DNA of 64,000 nt. It comes from Algoriphagus sp. Y33. Its GTDB lineage: Bacteria; Bacteroidota; Bacteroidia; Cytophagales; Cyclobacteriaceae. Under the pieces are notes generated by a model. It made no database searches. It worked only from the letters and a program-made list of their open reading frames with translations, and was not told the DNA's origin. Positions 26,101 to 33,139 of the stretch are shown piece by piece. How positions within the stretch are numbered: position 1 is the first letter of the stretch; every line of letters starts with the position of its first letter. The stretch spans positions 372,001 through 436,000 of the forward strand of contig NZ_CP061947.1 in the NCBI RefSeq assembly GCF_014838715.1, written 5' to 3'. Made by a program: the position numbers and the translations under genes.

Positions 26101-26618
26101 CAAAAATGACTTATGGGTTTGGTTCAGAGTTGTCCCTTAAAGGAGTGTCTTTTGCATTCAACTTTATGGGAGTTGCCGGAAGAACTCTGCTGGATGGGGA
26201 TATGACTTCATTGACTGAAGCAGGGGAGGGTTTTGCGGTTCCAACCACCTATTATTTTGAAAATAGATACCACCCTGAAAACAATCCTGAGGGCTTCTTG
26301 GGGCAACCGAACTTCGGAAACTTCTCCAATGCAAGAAAACTTACCCGAAGCTCAGCGGTAGTGACTAAAAATAACGGGGATTACTTTCGTCTAAGAGATG
26401 TACGGATTGCCTATGATTTTTCACAGGAAGCTTTGAGTTCCCTCAAATTATCCCAGCTACAAATTTATGCATCGGGTAATAATCTTTTTACCAAAACTGA
26501 CTTTAGAGGGTGGAACCCGGATGGTACTTCCAATGATATTTTGACTTCCGGTTACAATACCGGTGGAAATTATCCAATTGCCAGATCCTTTATTCTAGGA
26601 TTAAAAATTTCTTATTAA
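23127..26618 (+). CDS. SusC/RagA-family TonB-linked outer membrane protein (module 2)
   Basis: 1163 residues. Signal peptide about 1-38 (AFCVLLVQTFCMQFLIADTLYA), STN domain about 45-115 (SLKDILAILKGQTGFVFSYS), carboxypeptidase-regulatory domain about 132-205 (GEPLVGAAVLLKGTTIGAITN), SusC plug start LNEVVVIGYGSQIKSDITGAV, and DAASASIYGSRAANGVILVTTK, both diagnostic of SusC/RagA. The barrel ends LGLKISY with a terminal aromatic residue. It forms a TonB-driven pore with the SusD lipoprotein encoded 16 bp downstream. The STN domain makes it a transducing receptor for the upstream FecR/sigma pair. The substrate is not certain; see the phosphodiesterase downstream. Confidence 0.95.
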   Translation: MNSNLSKKIVFAIRLAFCVLLVQTFCMQFLIADTLYANDTGEVYVSIHVRNKSLKDILAILKGQTGFVFSYSNDVLEEPTRISLDLDHVPLTTALGKISEKAHVEFKQVNKNISVVKSTVVHKTSAKVYVDKTISGTIRDENGEPLVGAAVLLKGTTIGAITNLDGEFTLSVPDNAATLIVSYIGYETVEQSIGNQVKFDVQLASTMSALNEVVVIGYGSQIKSDITGAVAKIDSKNLVQYNSGSFEKQLAGKLSGVQINDSNGQPGEGAQIVIRGIGTLTAGVNPLIVVDGFPMTEGSTLNALNPNDIADISILKDAASASIYGSRAANGVILVTTKRGTFSDKTTVTLDVYRGVQQATSGVELVDGYQFAQFLSEARDWGYVSKDPSNRSDSDLNSVRVTKKIDGKNIDGRELILDDMIPYLNGNPGLTNTNWMDEAFRTASMSNYVLSMAGGNEKTKYYSSLGYFDQEGVVIGTDLKRYSASVSLESKVTDRINVGLNVKPSYSNQNFSDQGSRSSGALGLIPLSFPQYSPYTEDGSINISDQLINETRKIEGVGINGTPVENLVATANEVNNNLQQFRGFGNIFLEASIIQGLKYKLSVGGDYDASILNYYYPAYVGSYRTPAPRSDADASETRSTKVNYLIENTLNYSREINDHKFNLLAGYTFQKENRNYTKTTGTGFPDDNIQNIAGASAYSVSSTIDVWALESYFGRLQYDFKGKYLLSAALRLDGSSRFGSENRWGKFPSLSAGWIMSNEGFFPKNEFLTFTKLSASWGKTGNNQIGNYSSQALVTNSNYVFGNSIAPGYISTSAPNPFLGWEIASSLNLGVDFGFFSDRMSVSAAYYKTNTKDLLLNVPVPQQTGYNTVLANIGEMENQGFEMQVGANDFKIGEVRIGFNANLTTYKNEVVALGPGQERIATGTDQAFITQVGRPIAEIYGYNISGVYKTQEEIDSTPHLDGTLTGDLIVEDVNNDGVITVDDKVSKGTYAPKMTYGFGSELSLKGVSFAFNFMGVAGRTLLDGDMTSLTEAGEGFAVPTTYYFENRYHPENNPEGFLGQPNFGNFSNARKLTRSSAVVTKNNGDYFRLRDVRIAYDFSQEALSSLKLSQLQIYASGNNLFTKTDFRGWNPDGTSNDILTSGYNTGGNYPIARSFILGLKISY

Positions 26619-26633
26619 AATCCAAAAATTGAA

Positions 26634-28022
26634 ATGAAAAGATTTACATATATAATTCCGGTCATTCTTATGATACTTTGGGGTTGCGAAAGTGAACTTG
26701 TTCAAAATCCCGTTACGACCAAAACAGCGAATAACTTCTATTCCAATGAGTCAGAAATGGAGGAAGCGGTTAATGCTGTCTATGCGGCTTTGCAATTCAC
26801 CGGGCTTTATGATACCGGGTTACCGGCCATGAGTGAGCTGCCTGGAGAAGATGCTTATGATGAAACTCCGGCAAATGACGGAGGTAATTACGGGCAACTT
26901 GACATGTTCAACGTAATTTCCCAAAACGCTATTATCCAGGATATCTGGCAGGACTCCTATATCGGGATTCAACGGGCGAATATTGTAATCAATAGAATCG
27001 CAGATATCAATTACGTTGACGGGGCTATCAAGAAATCACGTATTGGGGAGATGAAATTTATACGGGCCCTACTTTATTTCAATCTAGTGAGAATCTATGG
27101 AGATGTTCCGCTGGTCATCGTTGAGATTGAAAACCCCCAAGATTCTTTTGGACAGAGCAGAACTGACAAAGCAGAAGTATATGCACAAATCCGGAATGAT
27201 CTGGATGAGGCCATTGAAATGCTTGCCCCACGCTCGGATGCCAATAAAATGCGGGTAGTGAAAACAGCTGCGCAGGCTTTGGCGGGAAAAGTGGCTCTGA
27301 CGTTGGGAGATTATACAGCCGCCGAAACTTACTTAAAAAGTGTGGTCACTTCCGGATCGCATGAATTGCTTGCAGACCTGAATGCTATCTTCTCAGAAGA
27401 CAATGAACTGAACAGGGAGATAATCTTTGCGGTACAGTTTGCTTCCGGCATTAATTCCAACAGCGAGGGTTCGGATGCGTATAGGATGTTCAATCCTACC
27501 GGAAGGCTGGTGGGAAATATGGCAGGAACAAAAGGGCATGGTGTATTGAAGGGAGATTTTTACAGCTTATACCGGACAACAGATAAAAGGAAAGACACTT
27601 ATGTGGGGATTTTGGAATCCGGACTGGCTTTTAACAATAAAATTGCCGCACCAAATACTACCATAAGTGACTCTCCGAGTGACTGGGTTGTCCTACGCTA
27701 TGCTGATGTGGTTTTGATGTTGGCAGAAGTTACAAATGAATTGGGGAAATCATCTGAGGCTAAGTCATATGTGGATATGATTAGAAACCGTGCAGGGTTG
27801 GGTTCCTATAGCGGTTCTCTGGATAAGGATTCAATATTCGAAGAGATCGATTTGCAGAGAAGGCTGGAGTTGGTTTGGGAAGGACACCGGTGGTTTGACC
27901 TCTTGAGACAAGGCAGGGCAAAAACTGTTTTGGGCATCACCGATGACAATAAGCTTTTGATGCCGCTCCCGGCAAGTCAGATTGCCGCAGACCCCGCTTT
28001 GGTTCAAAATCCCGGCTACTGA
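26634..28022 (+). CDS. SusD/RagB-family nutrient-binding lipoprotein (module 2)
   Basis: 462 residues. Lipoprotein signal MKRFTYIIPVILMILWGC, lipidated at C18. It is followed by the SusD start (VTTKTANNFYSNESEMEEAVNAVYAALQ) and the C-terminal LQRRLELVWEGHRWFDLLRQG, characteristic of RagB/SusD. It is a surface lid over the SusC pore. Its TGA stop overlaps the ATG of the next gene by one base (TGATG), so the phosphodiesterase is translated with it. Confidence 0.95.
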   Translation: MKRFTYIIPVILMILWGCESELVQNPVTTKTANNFYSNESEMEEAVNAVYAALQFTGLYDTGLPAMSELPGEDAYDETPANDGGNYGQLDMFNVISQNAIIQDIWQDSYIGIQRANIVINRIADINYVDGAIKKSRIGEMKFIRALLYFNLVRIYGDVPLVIVEIENPQDSFGQSRTDKAEVYAQIRNDLDEAIEMLAPRSDANKMRVVKTAAQALAGKVALTLGDYTAAETYLKSVVTSGSHELLADLNAIFSEDNELNREIIFAVQFASGINSNSEGSDAYRMFNPTGRLVGNMAGTKGHGVLKGDFYSLYRTTDKRKDTYVGILESGLAFNNKIAAPNTTISDSPSDWVVLRYADVVLMLAEVTNELGKSSEAKSYVDMIRNRAGLGSYSGSLDKDSIFEEIDLQRRLELVWEGHRWFDLLRQGRAKTVLGITDDNKLLMPLPASQIAADPALVQNPGY

Positions 28023-29029
28023 TGGAAAATAGTATAAACAGAGGGGGGCATAGATCCCTCTCTACTTTCATAAATGGACAGATAAAGAATTGTCTTTCCA
28101 CTGTCTGTGTAGCGCTGGCGCTTTTTGCCTGTCAAGCCAAGGATAGCCCTAATGCGGAACCAATGCCAGAGCACGGTTCTGTTGCCTCAGGAAGTACTCC
28201 TGATATTGAAGGTCTAATCGCAAATCTCGAAGATTCTAAAAATAAGGAGGTCATCGTAGTTGCACATCGGGGTGACTGGAGAAATGCTCCTGAAAATTCA
28301 CTTCAGGCCATCCAAAATTGCATCGATATGGGAGTGGATATGGTGGAAATAGATGTGAGGGAAACCAAAGACGGAGAACTTGTGCTCATGCATGATTCCT
28401 CTATCGACCGCACGACCAAAGGCACAGGTTTGGTTAAGGACTGGACATTGGACAGCCTTAAAAGCCTTGGCTTAAAAGACGGATTGGGAGTGGTCACTCC
28501 CCATAAAATACCGACTCTGGAAGAAGCATTGGTACTGTGTAAAGGTAAAATATTGGTCAACTTGGATAAGAGTTATGATATTTTTGACAAATGCTTTGAA
28601 ATAGCCGAAAAGACCGGCACACTCAATCAAATAGTAATAAAAGGGGCTAAATCAAAAAAAGAGGTGGAGGAGGAATTCGGTCAGTATTTAGACCGGGTTT
28701 ATTTTATGCCCATCGTCATCTTAAATGATCCAAAATTGAATGAGATTGTGGATAGTTATTTGGTTGGCGGGGCACCTGTCGCTTTTGAATTCACCATACC
28801 ACAGGATACCATTGCATTTATAAACCGGTTCGGCGAATTAAGGGATAAAGGAGCCAGTGTTTGGGTTAACTCCCTTTGGGCTCATCACAACGGCGGGCAT
28901 GATGATGAAAAGGCAGCATTGGATCCTACCGTATATGATTGGTTCGTTGATAATAATATAGATATTATCCAGACTGACAGACCCCGGGTTTTACTTGATT
29001 ATTTGAGAGCAAGAGGATTGCATAACTAG
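28022..29029 (+). CDS. Glycerophosphodiester phosphodiesterase-family lipoprotein
   Basis: 335 residues. The N-terminus has a delayed hydrophobic segment ending LALFAC, a lipobox, so it is probably a periplasmic or surface lipoprotein. The GDPD TIM barrel shows AHRGDWRNAPENSLQAI (catalytic His, metal Glu), VDMVEIDVRETKDGELVLMHD (second acid pair and second His) and the C-terminal IDIIQTDRP. The family cleaves glycerophosphodiesters to glycerol phosphate and an alcohol. Being coupled to SusD, it likely acts on what the SusCD pair binds, for example phospholipid head-group diesters or a teichoic-like polymer (inference). Confidence 0.92.
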   Translation: MENSINRGGHRSLSTFINGQIKNCLSTVCVALALFACQAKDSPNAEPMPEHGSVASGSTPDIEGLIANLEDSKNKEVIVVAHRGDWRNAPENSLQAIQNCIDMGVDMVEIDVRETKDGELVLMHDSSIDRTTKGTGLVKDWTLDSLKSLGLKDGLGVVTPHKIPTLEEALVLCKGKILVNLDKSYDIFDKCFEIAEKTGTLNQIVIKGAKSKKEVEEEFGQYLDRVYFMPIVILNDPKLNEIVDSYLVGGAPVAFEFTIPQDTIAFINRFGELRDKGASVWVNSLWAHHNGGHDDEKAALDPTVYDWFVDNNIDIIQTDRPRVLLDYLRARGLHN

Positions 29030-29152
29030 GTATTGTCCCAATGCCTCGACTAAAGAACAATCCGGTCACAGTTTGTTTTCTTTATTGACTTTTTTCCATA
29101 AAAGGGGTTCGGGTTTGATTTTACCTGAACTCCTTATTTTCAATATATAAGC

Positions 29153-30373
29153 ATGAAAAAATATCGATTACCATTTTCACTTCAGGTGTATGCCTGTATG
29201 TTGGTTTTAGCACCCGCTTTTACTTTATCCCAAGCATATGCCCAGTCTCTTCCTCCATGGATGGATGGGTATCTGGATATCCATCACATCAATACAGGCA
29301 ATGGGGATGCTGCATTTATGGTTTTTCCCGATGGCACCACCATGTTGTTTGATGCAGGCGATTTGGATGAGGAAGCTTTCCAAAAGAAGAATGCTCCCCT
29401 TTTGGCGACATCCACATTTCCGGATGACTCGAAAACTGCCGGAGGATGGATAGCAGATTACATCAGAAAGGTAAGTCCAAATGGGAGGGATATCCGGGTT
29501 GACTATGGTGTAATTTCCCACTTTCACAGTGATCATTACGGAAGTATTGTGGCGCTTGGAGAACTGATTCCTTTTGGTAAAATGATCGACAGGAATTATC
29601 CTGATTACGATTTCCCGTTGGATATGAAGGAGTACCTGAAAAACGATAAAATGTTTATGGGATACCTTCGGTTTTTGGAGAAAAACGAGGTTTCCGCAGA
29701 AGCTCTTAGGGTAGGAAGGGATGATCAAATTGTACTGCTTAGTAACACAGAATTCGATTTTAAGGTAAGAAATGTAAAAGCAGGTGCAACGATTTGGACT
29801 GGAGAAGGAAATAAGACCCTACAGTATTTCCAAGCAACCGACATGGTGGATTATTATAAGGGTAAATACAATGAAAACCCGTTAAGTTTGGCAATTAAAA
29901 TCTCCTATGGTGACTTTGATTATTTTACAGGAGGAGATAATACCGGGCTGCAGGGATTTGGCTTGCCAAAATGGTTTGACGTGGAAACACCAATGGCAAA
30001 TGCTGTTGGTAAAGTAGAAGTTACTACCCTCAATCATCATGGAAACAGAGATGCTACCAATAGTAATTTTGTGGAAAAACTGGATCCTAAGGTTGTGGTA
30101 GAGCAGACTTGGTGCTCTGATCATCCAGGCCAGGAGGTGTACTCCAGACTTGTATACGAATCGAAGCAAAATGAAGAAAGGGATATTTTTGCTACCTACA
30201 TCCATCCGGAGACTAAGATCACCTATGGCCCTTGGTTCAATGATAATTACAAAAGCATGAAAGGCCATGTTGTAATACGGGTGATGCCCGGCGGAAAAGA
30301 GTTCTATGTGTTTATTTTGAATGAAGGAGATCTGAATGTAATCAATCAGTTTGGTCCTTACTTTACAGATTGA
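29153..30373 (+). CDS. Exported metallo-beta-lactamase-fold hydrolase, ComEC-C-terminal-like
   Basis: 406 residues. Signal peptide to about residue 30 (LVLAPAFTLSQAYAQ). The MBL fold begins YLDIHHINTGNGDAAFMVFPDGTTMLFDAGD and has the metal motif HFHSDHYGS (HxHxDH), then DFDYFTGGDN and TTLNHHGNRDA (a further metal His). The nearest recognisable relatives are the ComEC/Rec2 C-terminal domain and secreted MBL phosphodiesterases. It lies 123 bp after the phosphodiesterase gene and is probably in the same regulon. A phosphodiesterase or phosphocholine-esterase activity would fit the neighbour, but this is inference. Confidence 0.85.
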   Translation: MKKYRLPFSLQVYACMLVLAPAFTLSQAYAQSLPPWMDGYLDIHHINTGNGDAAFMVFPDGTTMLFDAGDLDEEAFQKKNAPLLATSTFPDDSKTAGGWIADYIRKVSPNGRDIRVDYGVISHFHSDHYGSIVALGELIPFGKMIDRNYPDYDFPLDMKEYLKNDKMFMGYLRFLEKNEVSAEALRVGRDDQIVLLSNTEFDFKVRNVKAGATIWTGEGNKTLQYFQATDMVDYYKGKYNENPLSLAIKISYGDFDYFTGGDNTGLQGFGLPKWFDVETPMANAVGKVEVTTLNHHGNRDATNSNFVEKLDPKVVVEQTWCSDHPGQEVYSRLVYESKQNEERDIFATYIHPETKITYGPWFNDNYKSMKGHVVIRVMPGGKEFYVFILNEGDLNVINQFGPYFTD

Positions 30374-30481
30374 ATGTTCAGAGCAGTCTTAGGGGCTGCC
30401 TACTGAGTGTTGTGAAGTACAAGTCTATAGGCAAATTGAGCACAGTAGATTAACAGATTCCTTACAGGGGCATCAGGATAG

Positions 30482-30805
30482 AAGTCCAAGTATCTCCGGG
30501 ATATTCTTGTATTTGAGGAACTGTATGAAGAACTAAACCATCTACTGGATAGCCTTCCTTCCAAGGAACAGGAGGTGTTTAGGTTAAGCAGGTTTCAGGA
30601 ACTCAGTGCCGAAGAAATAGCTGCCAAGCTCAATATTGCCCCACAGACTGTGCATAATAAGATGTGACAGACCCTCAGATTTTTGAGATCCGAATTGAAA
30701 CACCATTTGTTTATTCTTTCAATTCCCTATATTCTCTCCGATAAGGATAAGAGCCAAGAAAGAACTCAATGGTTTTTAAGGAACAAACGGATAAACTACC
30801 ATTGA
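30482..30805 (+). pseudogene. Remnant of an ECF sigma factor with in-frame stop
   Basis: The frame reads ...EELYEELNHLLDSLPSK, EQEVFRLSRFQELSAEEI and AAKLNIAPQTVHNKM, then TGA at 30665-30667, then QTLRFLRSELKHHLFILSIPYIL to the final TGA at 30803. This is region 4 plus the hydrophobic tail of a FecI-like sigma factor. Region 2 is missing upstream (TAG at 30479). It is a decayed paralogue between two live sigma modules. Confidence 0.8.
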
Positions 30806-31345
30806 GCACTGCAATTTCAGGCAATCAATTCGGTAGGTGTATTATCAGAAAATGAACTTTACATTTTTATCATAATCATTTCATAATCGATATTTTCGGT
30901 AGTGGCCAGCAGTTTTTGTGACTGCTTTCAGGAATAGTAAACCACCTTACGCTGCATTTGGTGGAAACATGGATGTAGTGAGCGGTTACCGAAAAAAGGA
31001 AGCATCAACTCCTGTAGATGAGTAATGATAGAGCTGATCCGTAAACACAAACCTTGCCATCTGCCGTCCCCTAACGCTGCTATTTCCTCTAGAATGTGTA
31101 AGGCTTTCTGGCTTTTAAGTGAAAAGCACCCTAGGATCGGCTGTTAAGAAAATGTACGGTAGGGTAGATTTGGTGGAGAGGCCGGGAATTCTGTATCCTG
31201 CCTCACGCTATTTAGTTGTTGTATTGAAATTTGCGAGGTAAAAACATTTTTTTCCTCAATTAAAAATATTTCAATTTTGTTCTGCTTTTGTTGTTTTTTT
31301 ATTAATCTTATTGCAGAATAATTTCATCTTTATTAATGAAAAGTT
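30806..31345. other. Gene-free interval before module 3
   Basis: About 540 bp. No coding stretch recognised on either strand; the first part probably contains further debris of the dead module. The last 120 bp are very AT-rich with T-runs and should hold the module 3 sigma promoter. A short ATG frame at 31336 (nine codons including stop) overlaps the presumed GTG start of the sigma gene. Confidence 0.4.
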
Positions 31346-31876
31346 GTGGAGGGGTACAATGACCTATGGGGTATTTTCGATGAGACAAGGAGTCACAAGG
31401 CATTCCGGGTAATATTCAATGCCTTTTGGGAAAAATTGCTTAAGGTATCAGTCAATATCCTCAAAGACACAAATGAAGCAGAGGACGTTGTGCAGGAGGT
31501 GTTTATCTCCCTCTGGAATAGGAACAAAGAGGTTAAGATAGAGGATATTGAAGCCTATTTGTATAATGCTGTAAAATACAAGGTGTTTCAAAGATTAAGG
31601 AATAAAAAAGCAGTTCCTGAACAACTGGAAAAGTTTCATTCTATTCAGTTCGCAAATAATATTGAAGAGCAATTTGATTATGAATCGGCAAAAATGATTT
31701 TGGATGAGTGTATTGATGCATTGCCGGACAGACCAAAAGAGGTGTTTTTATTAAGCAGATTTGAAAATTTGTCCAATGCCGAAATTGCTTCTCGTCTACA
31801 GGTTTCACATAAAACTGTAGAAGCCCATATTACCAAGGCACTCATGACATTGAGAAAATGTCATTCTAAAGGATAG
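31346..31876 (+). CDS. ECF sigma factor, FecI-like (module 3)
   Basis: 176 residues from GTG 31346; no in-frame ATG exists nearby (TGA at 31337), and shorter starts would cut into region 2. Region 2 is AFRVIFNAFWEKLLKVSVNILKDTNEAEDVVQEVFISLWNR. Region 4 is LPDRPKEVFLLSRFENLSNAEIASRLQVSHKTVEAHITKALMTLRK. It lacks the hydrophobic C-terminal tail of modules 1 and 2. FecR, SusC and SusD genes follow. Confidence 0.92.
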   Translation: MEGYNDLWGIFDETRSHKAFRVIFNAFWEKLLKVSVNILKDTNEAEDVVQEVFISLWNRNKEVKIEDIEAYLYNAVKYKVFQRLRNKKAVPEQLEKFHSIQFANNIEEQFDYESAKMILDECIDALPDRPKEVFLLSRFENLSNAEIASRLQVSHKTVEAHITKALMTLRKCHSKG

Positions 31877-32046
31877 TTGAAATTCGGTTTATTTTTTGCT
31901 CTAAAATCGTGAGATTATCTTTTATTTTAATTTTATCGGGTATTTTTTCAGTATAAATTCACTTGAAAAATTCTTTTTTTAAAGAAATTGGTTGTTTTCG
32001 TTAGGGTTGTGGTTCTTTTTGGGAACATATAAGAAACAACTCATAA

Positions 32047-33018
32047 ATGACCGACGAAGAATACAAAGCTTTATTGGATAATTACCTCAATGGAAGTTGC
32101 AGTGAATCTGAAAAGAATATACTGGATGCTTTTTTTACTTCCAATAAAAGTGCTAAACCTGAACTTTCAGATGGTCGGGATTATGATGAGTATAAGTTGG
32201 AGGCTAAAAACCGTATGCTCAGAAATCTGGAAAGCAGGTTGAAGCAAAGATCGGCTCATAAAAGTTCTGTTAGAAAGAGATATTTAGTCCCCTCCCTAAT
32301 GGCTGTCGCCATGGTGTTGCTATCAGGGGTGCTATTTTACCGGTTGTTCTATGTAGGCTCCCCGGATCAACGGATGAAATTGGTCACTGAAAATGGTCAG
32401 AAGACAACGGTCGTATTAAGTGACGGTACCAAGGTTTCTCTCAATTCAGGTACAACTCTAACCTATCCTGAAACCTTCGACGAAAATGTAAGGAAAGTGG
32501 AATTGGACGGTGAGGCATTTTTTCAAGTTGAACGGGACGAAGCCAGACCCTTTACCATTGTATCAGGGGAGCTGTCTACCAAAGTGCTAGGGACTTCATT
32601 TAACATTAATACCCATGGGGCATCAGTGATAAAAGTGGGAGTAGTCACCGGAAAAGTGAAGGTAGGGGATGGAGATCAGGAAGTGGTGTTGACACCTGGT
32701 TTAGAGTCAGAGTATAAGTTGGAAAGTCGGTCTTTTCTCATCAATAAAGTTGATGTGTCAGAGATCAACAGTTGGATGGACGATAGGATTGTGTTCAGAA
32801 ATTTGCCTCTTGATCAGGCTTTTGATCAATTGGAGAGGTGGTATGATGTGGAATTTATCTATGACATCAAGGAACTTATTAATTGTAAGATTAATGGGGA
32901 TTTTAATGATCAGCGTCTAAGAAGCGTGTTAGAAACGCTGGGATTTATCTACGGGATTCAGTATGAAATTTCTGAGGACGGCAAAAAAGTCCGAATTACA
33001 GGAATGAGTTGCAACTAA
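32047..33018 (+). CDS. FecR-family anti-sigma factor (module 3)
   Basis: 323 residues. The N-terminal cytosolic part (EEYKALLDNYLNGSCSESEKNILDAFF) is followed by a membrane helix at about 80-100 (VPSLMAVAMVLLSGVLFYRLF). The FecR domain has VVLSDGTKVSLNSGTTLTYP, LDGEAFFQVERDEARPF and LSTKVLGTSFNINTHG. The C-terminal STN-type domain has LDQAFDQLERWYDVEFIY and LRSVLETLGFIYGIQY. It is the partner of the sigma factor 170 bp upstream and of the SusC STN domain downstream. Confidence 0.94.
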   Translation: MTDEEYKALLDNYLNGSCSESEKNILDAFFTSNKSAKPELSDGRDYDEYKLEAKNRMLRNLESRLKQRSAHKSSVRKRYLVPSLMAVAMVLLSGVLFYRLFYVGSPDQRMKLVTENGQKTTVVLSDGTKVSLNSGTTLTYPETFDENVRKVELDGEAFFQVERDEARPFTIVSGELSTKVLGTSFNINTHGASVIKVGVVTGKVKVGDGDQEVVLTPGLESEYKLESRSFLINKVDVSEINSWMDDRIVFRNLPLDQAFDQLERWYDVEFIYDIKELINCKINGDFNDQRLRSVLETLGFIYGIQYEISEDGKKVRITGMSCN

Positions 33019-33058
33019 TAAATTGAATGCATATGTCCTGAAAAACATCCAAAATGAA

Positions 33059-33095
33059 GAGCAGTATCATGACCCGCAAAAGACTGATACTGCTC
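33059..33095 (+). promoter_or_regulatory. Hairpin between fecR and susC (module 3)
   Basis: GAGCAGTATCA (33059-33069) pairs perfectly with TGATACTGCTC (33085-33095), 11 bp, loop 15 nt. It ends 44 bp before the susC ATG and is not followed by a T-run. Confidence 0.6.
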
Positions 33096-33139
33096 AACAA
33101 AATGTCAATAAATCTTTCTAATTATTAACACTTAAAGTT

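Noticed and set aside
29225..29728. 167-codon open frame on minus inside the MBL-fold hydrolase gene
   Set aside because: Antisense to the conserved metal-binding region; accidental.
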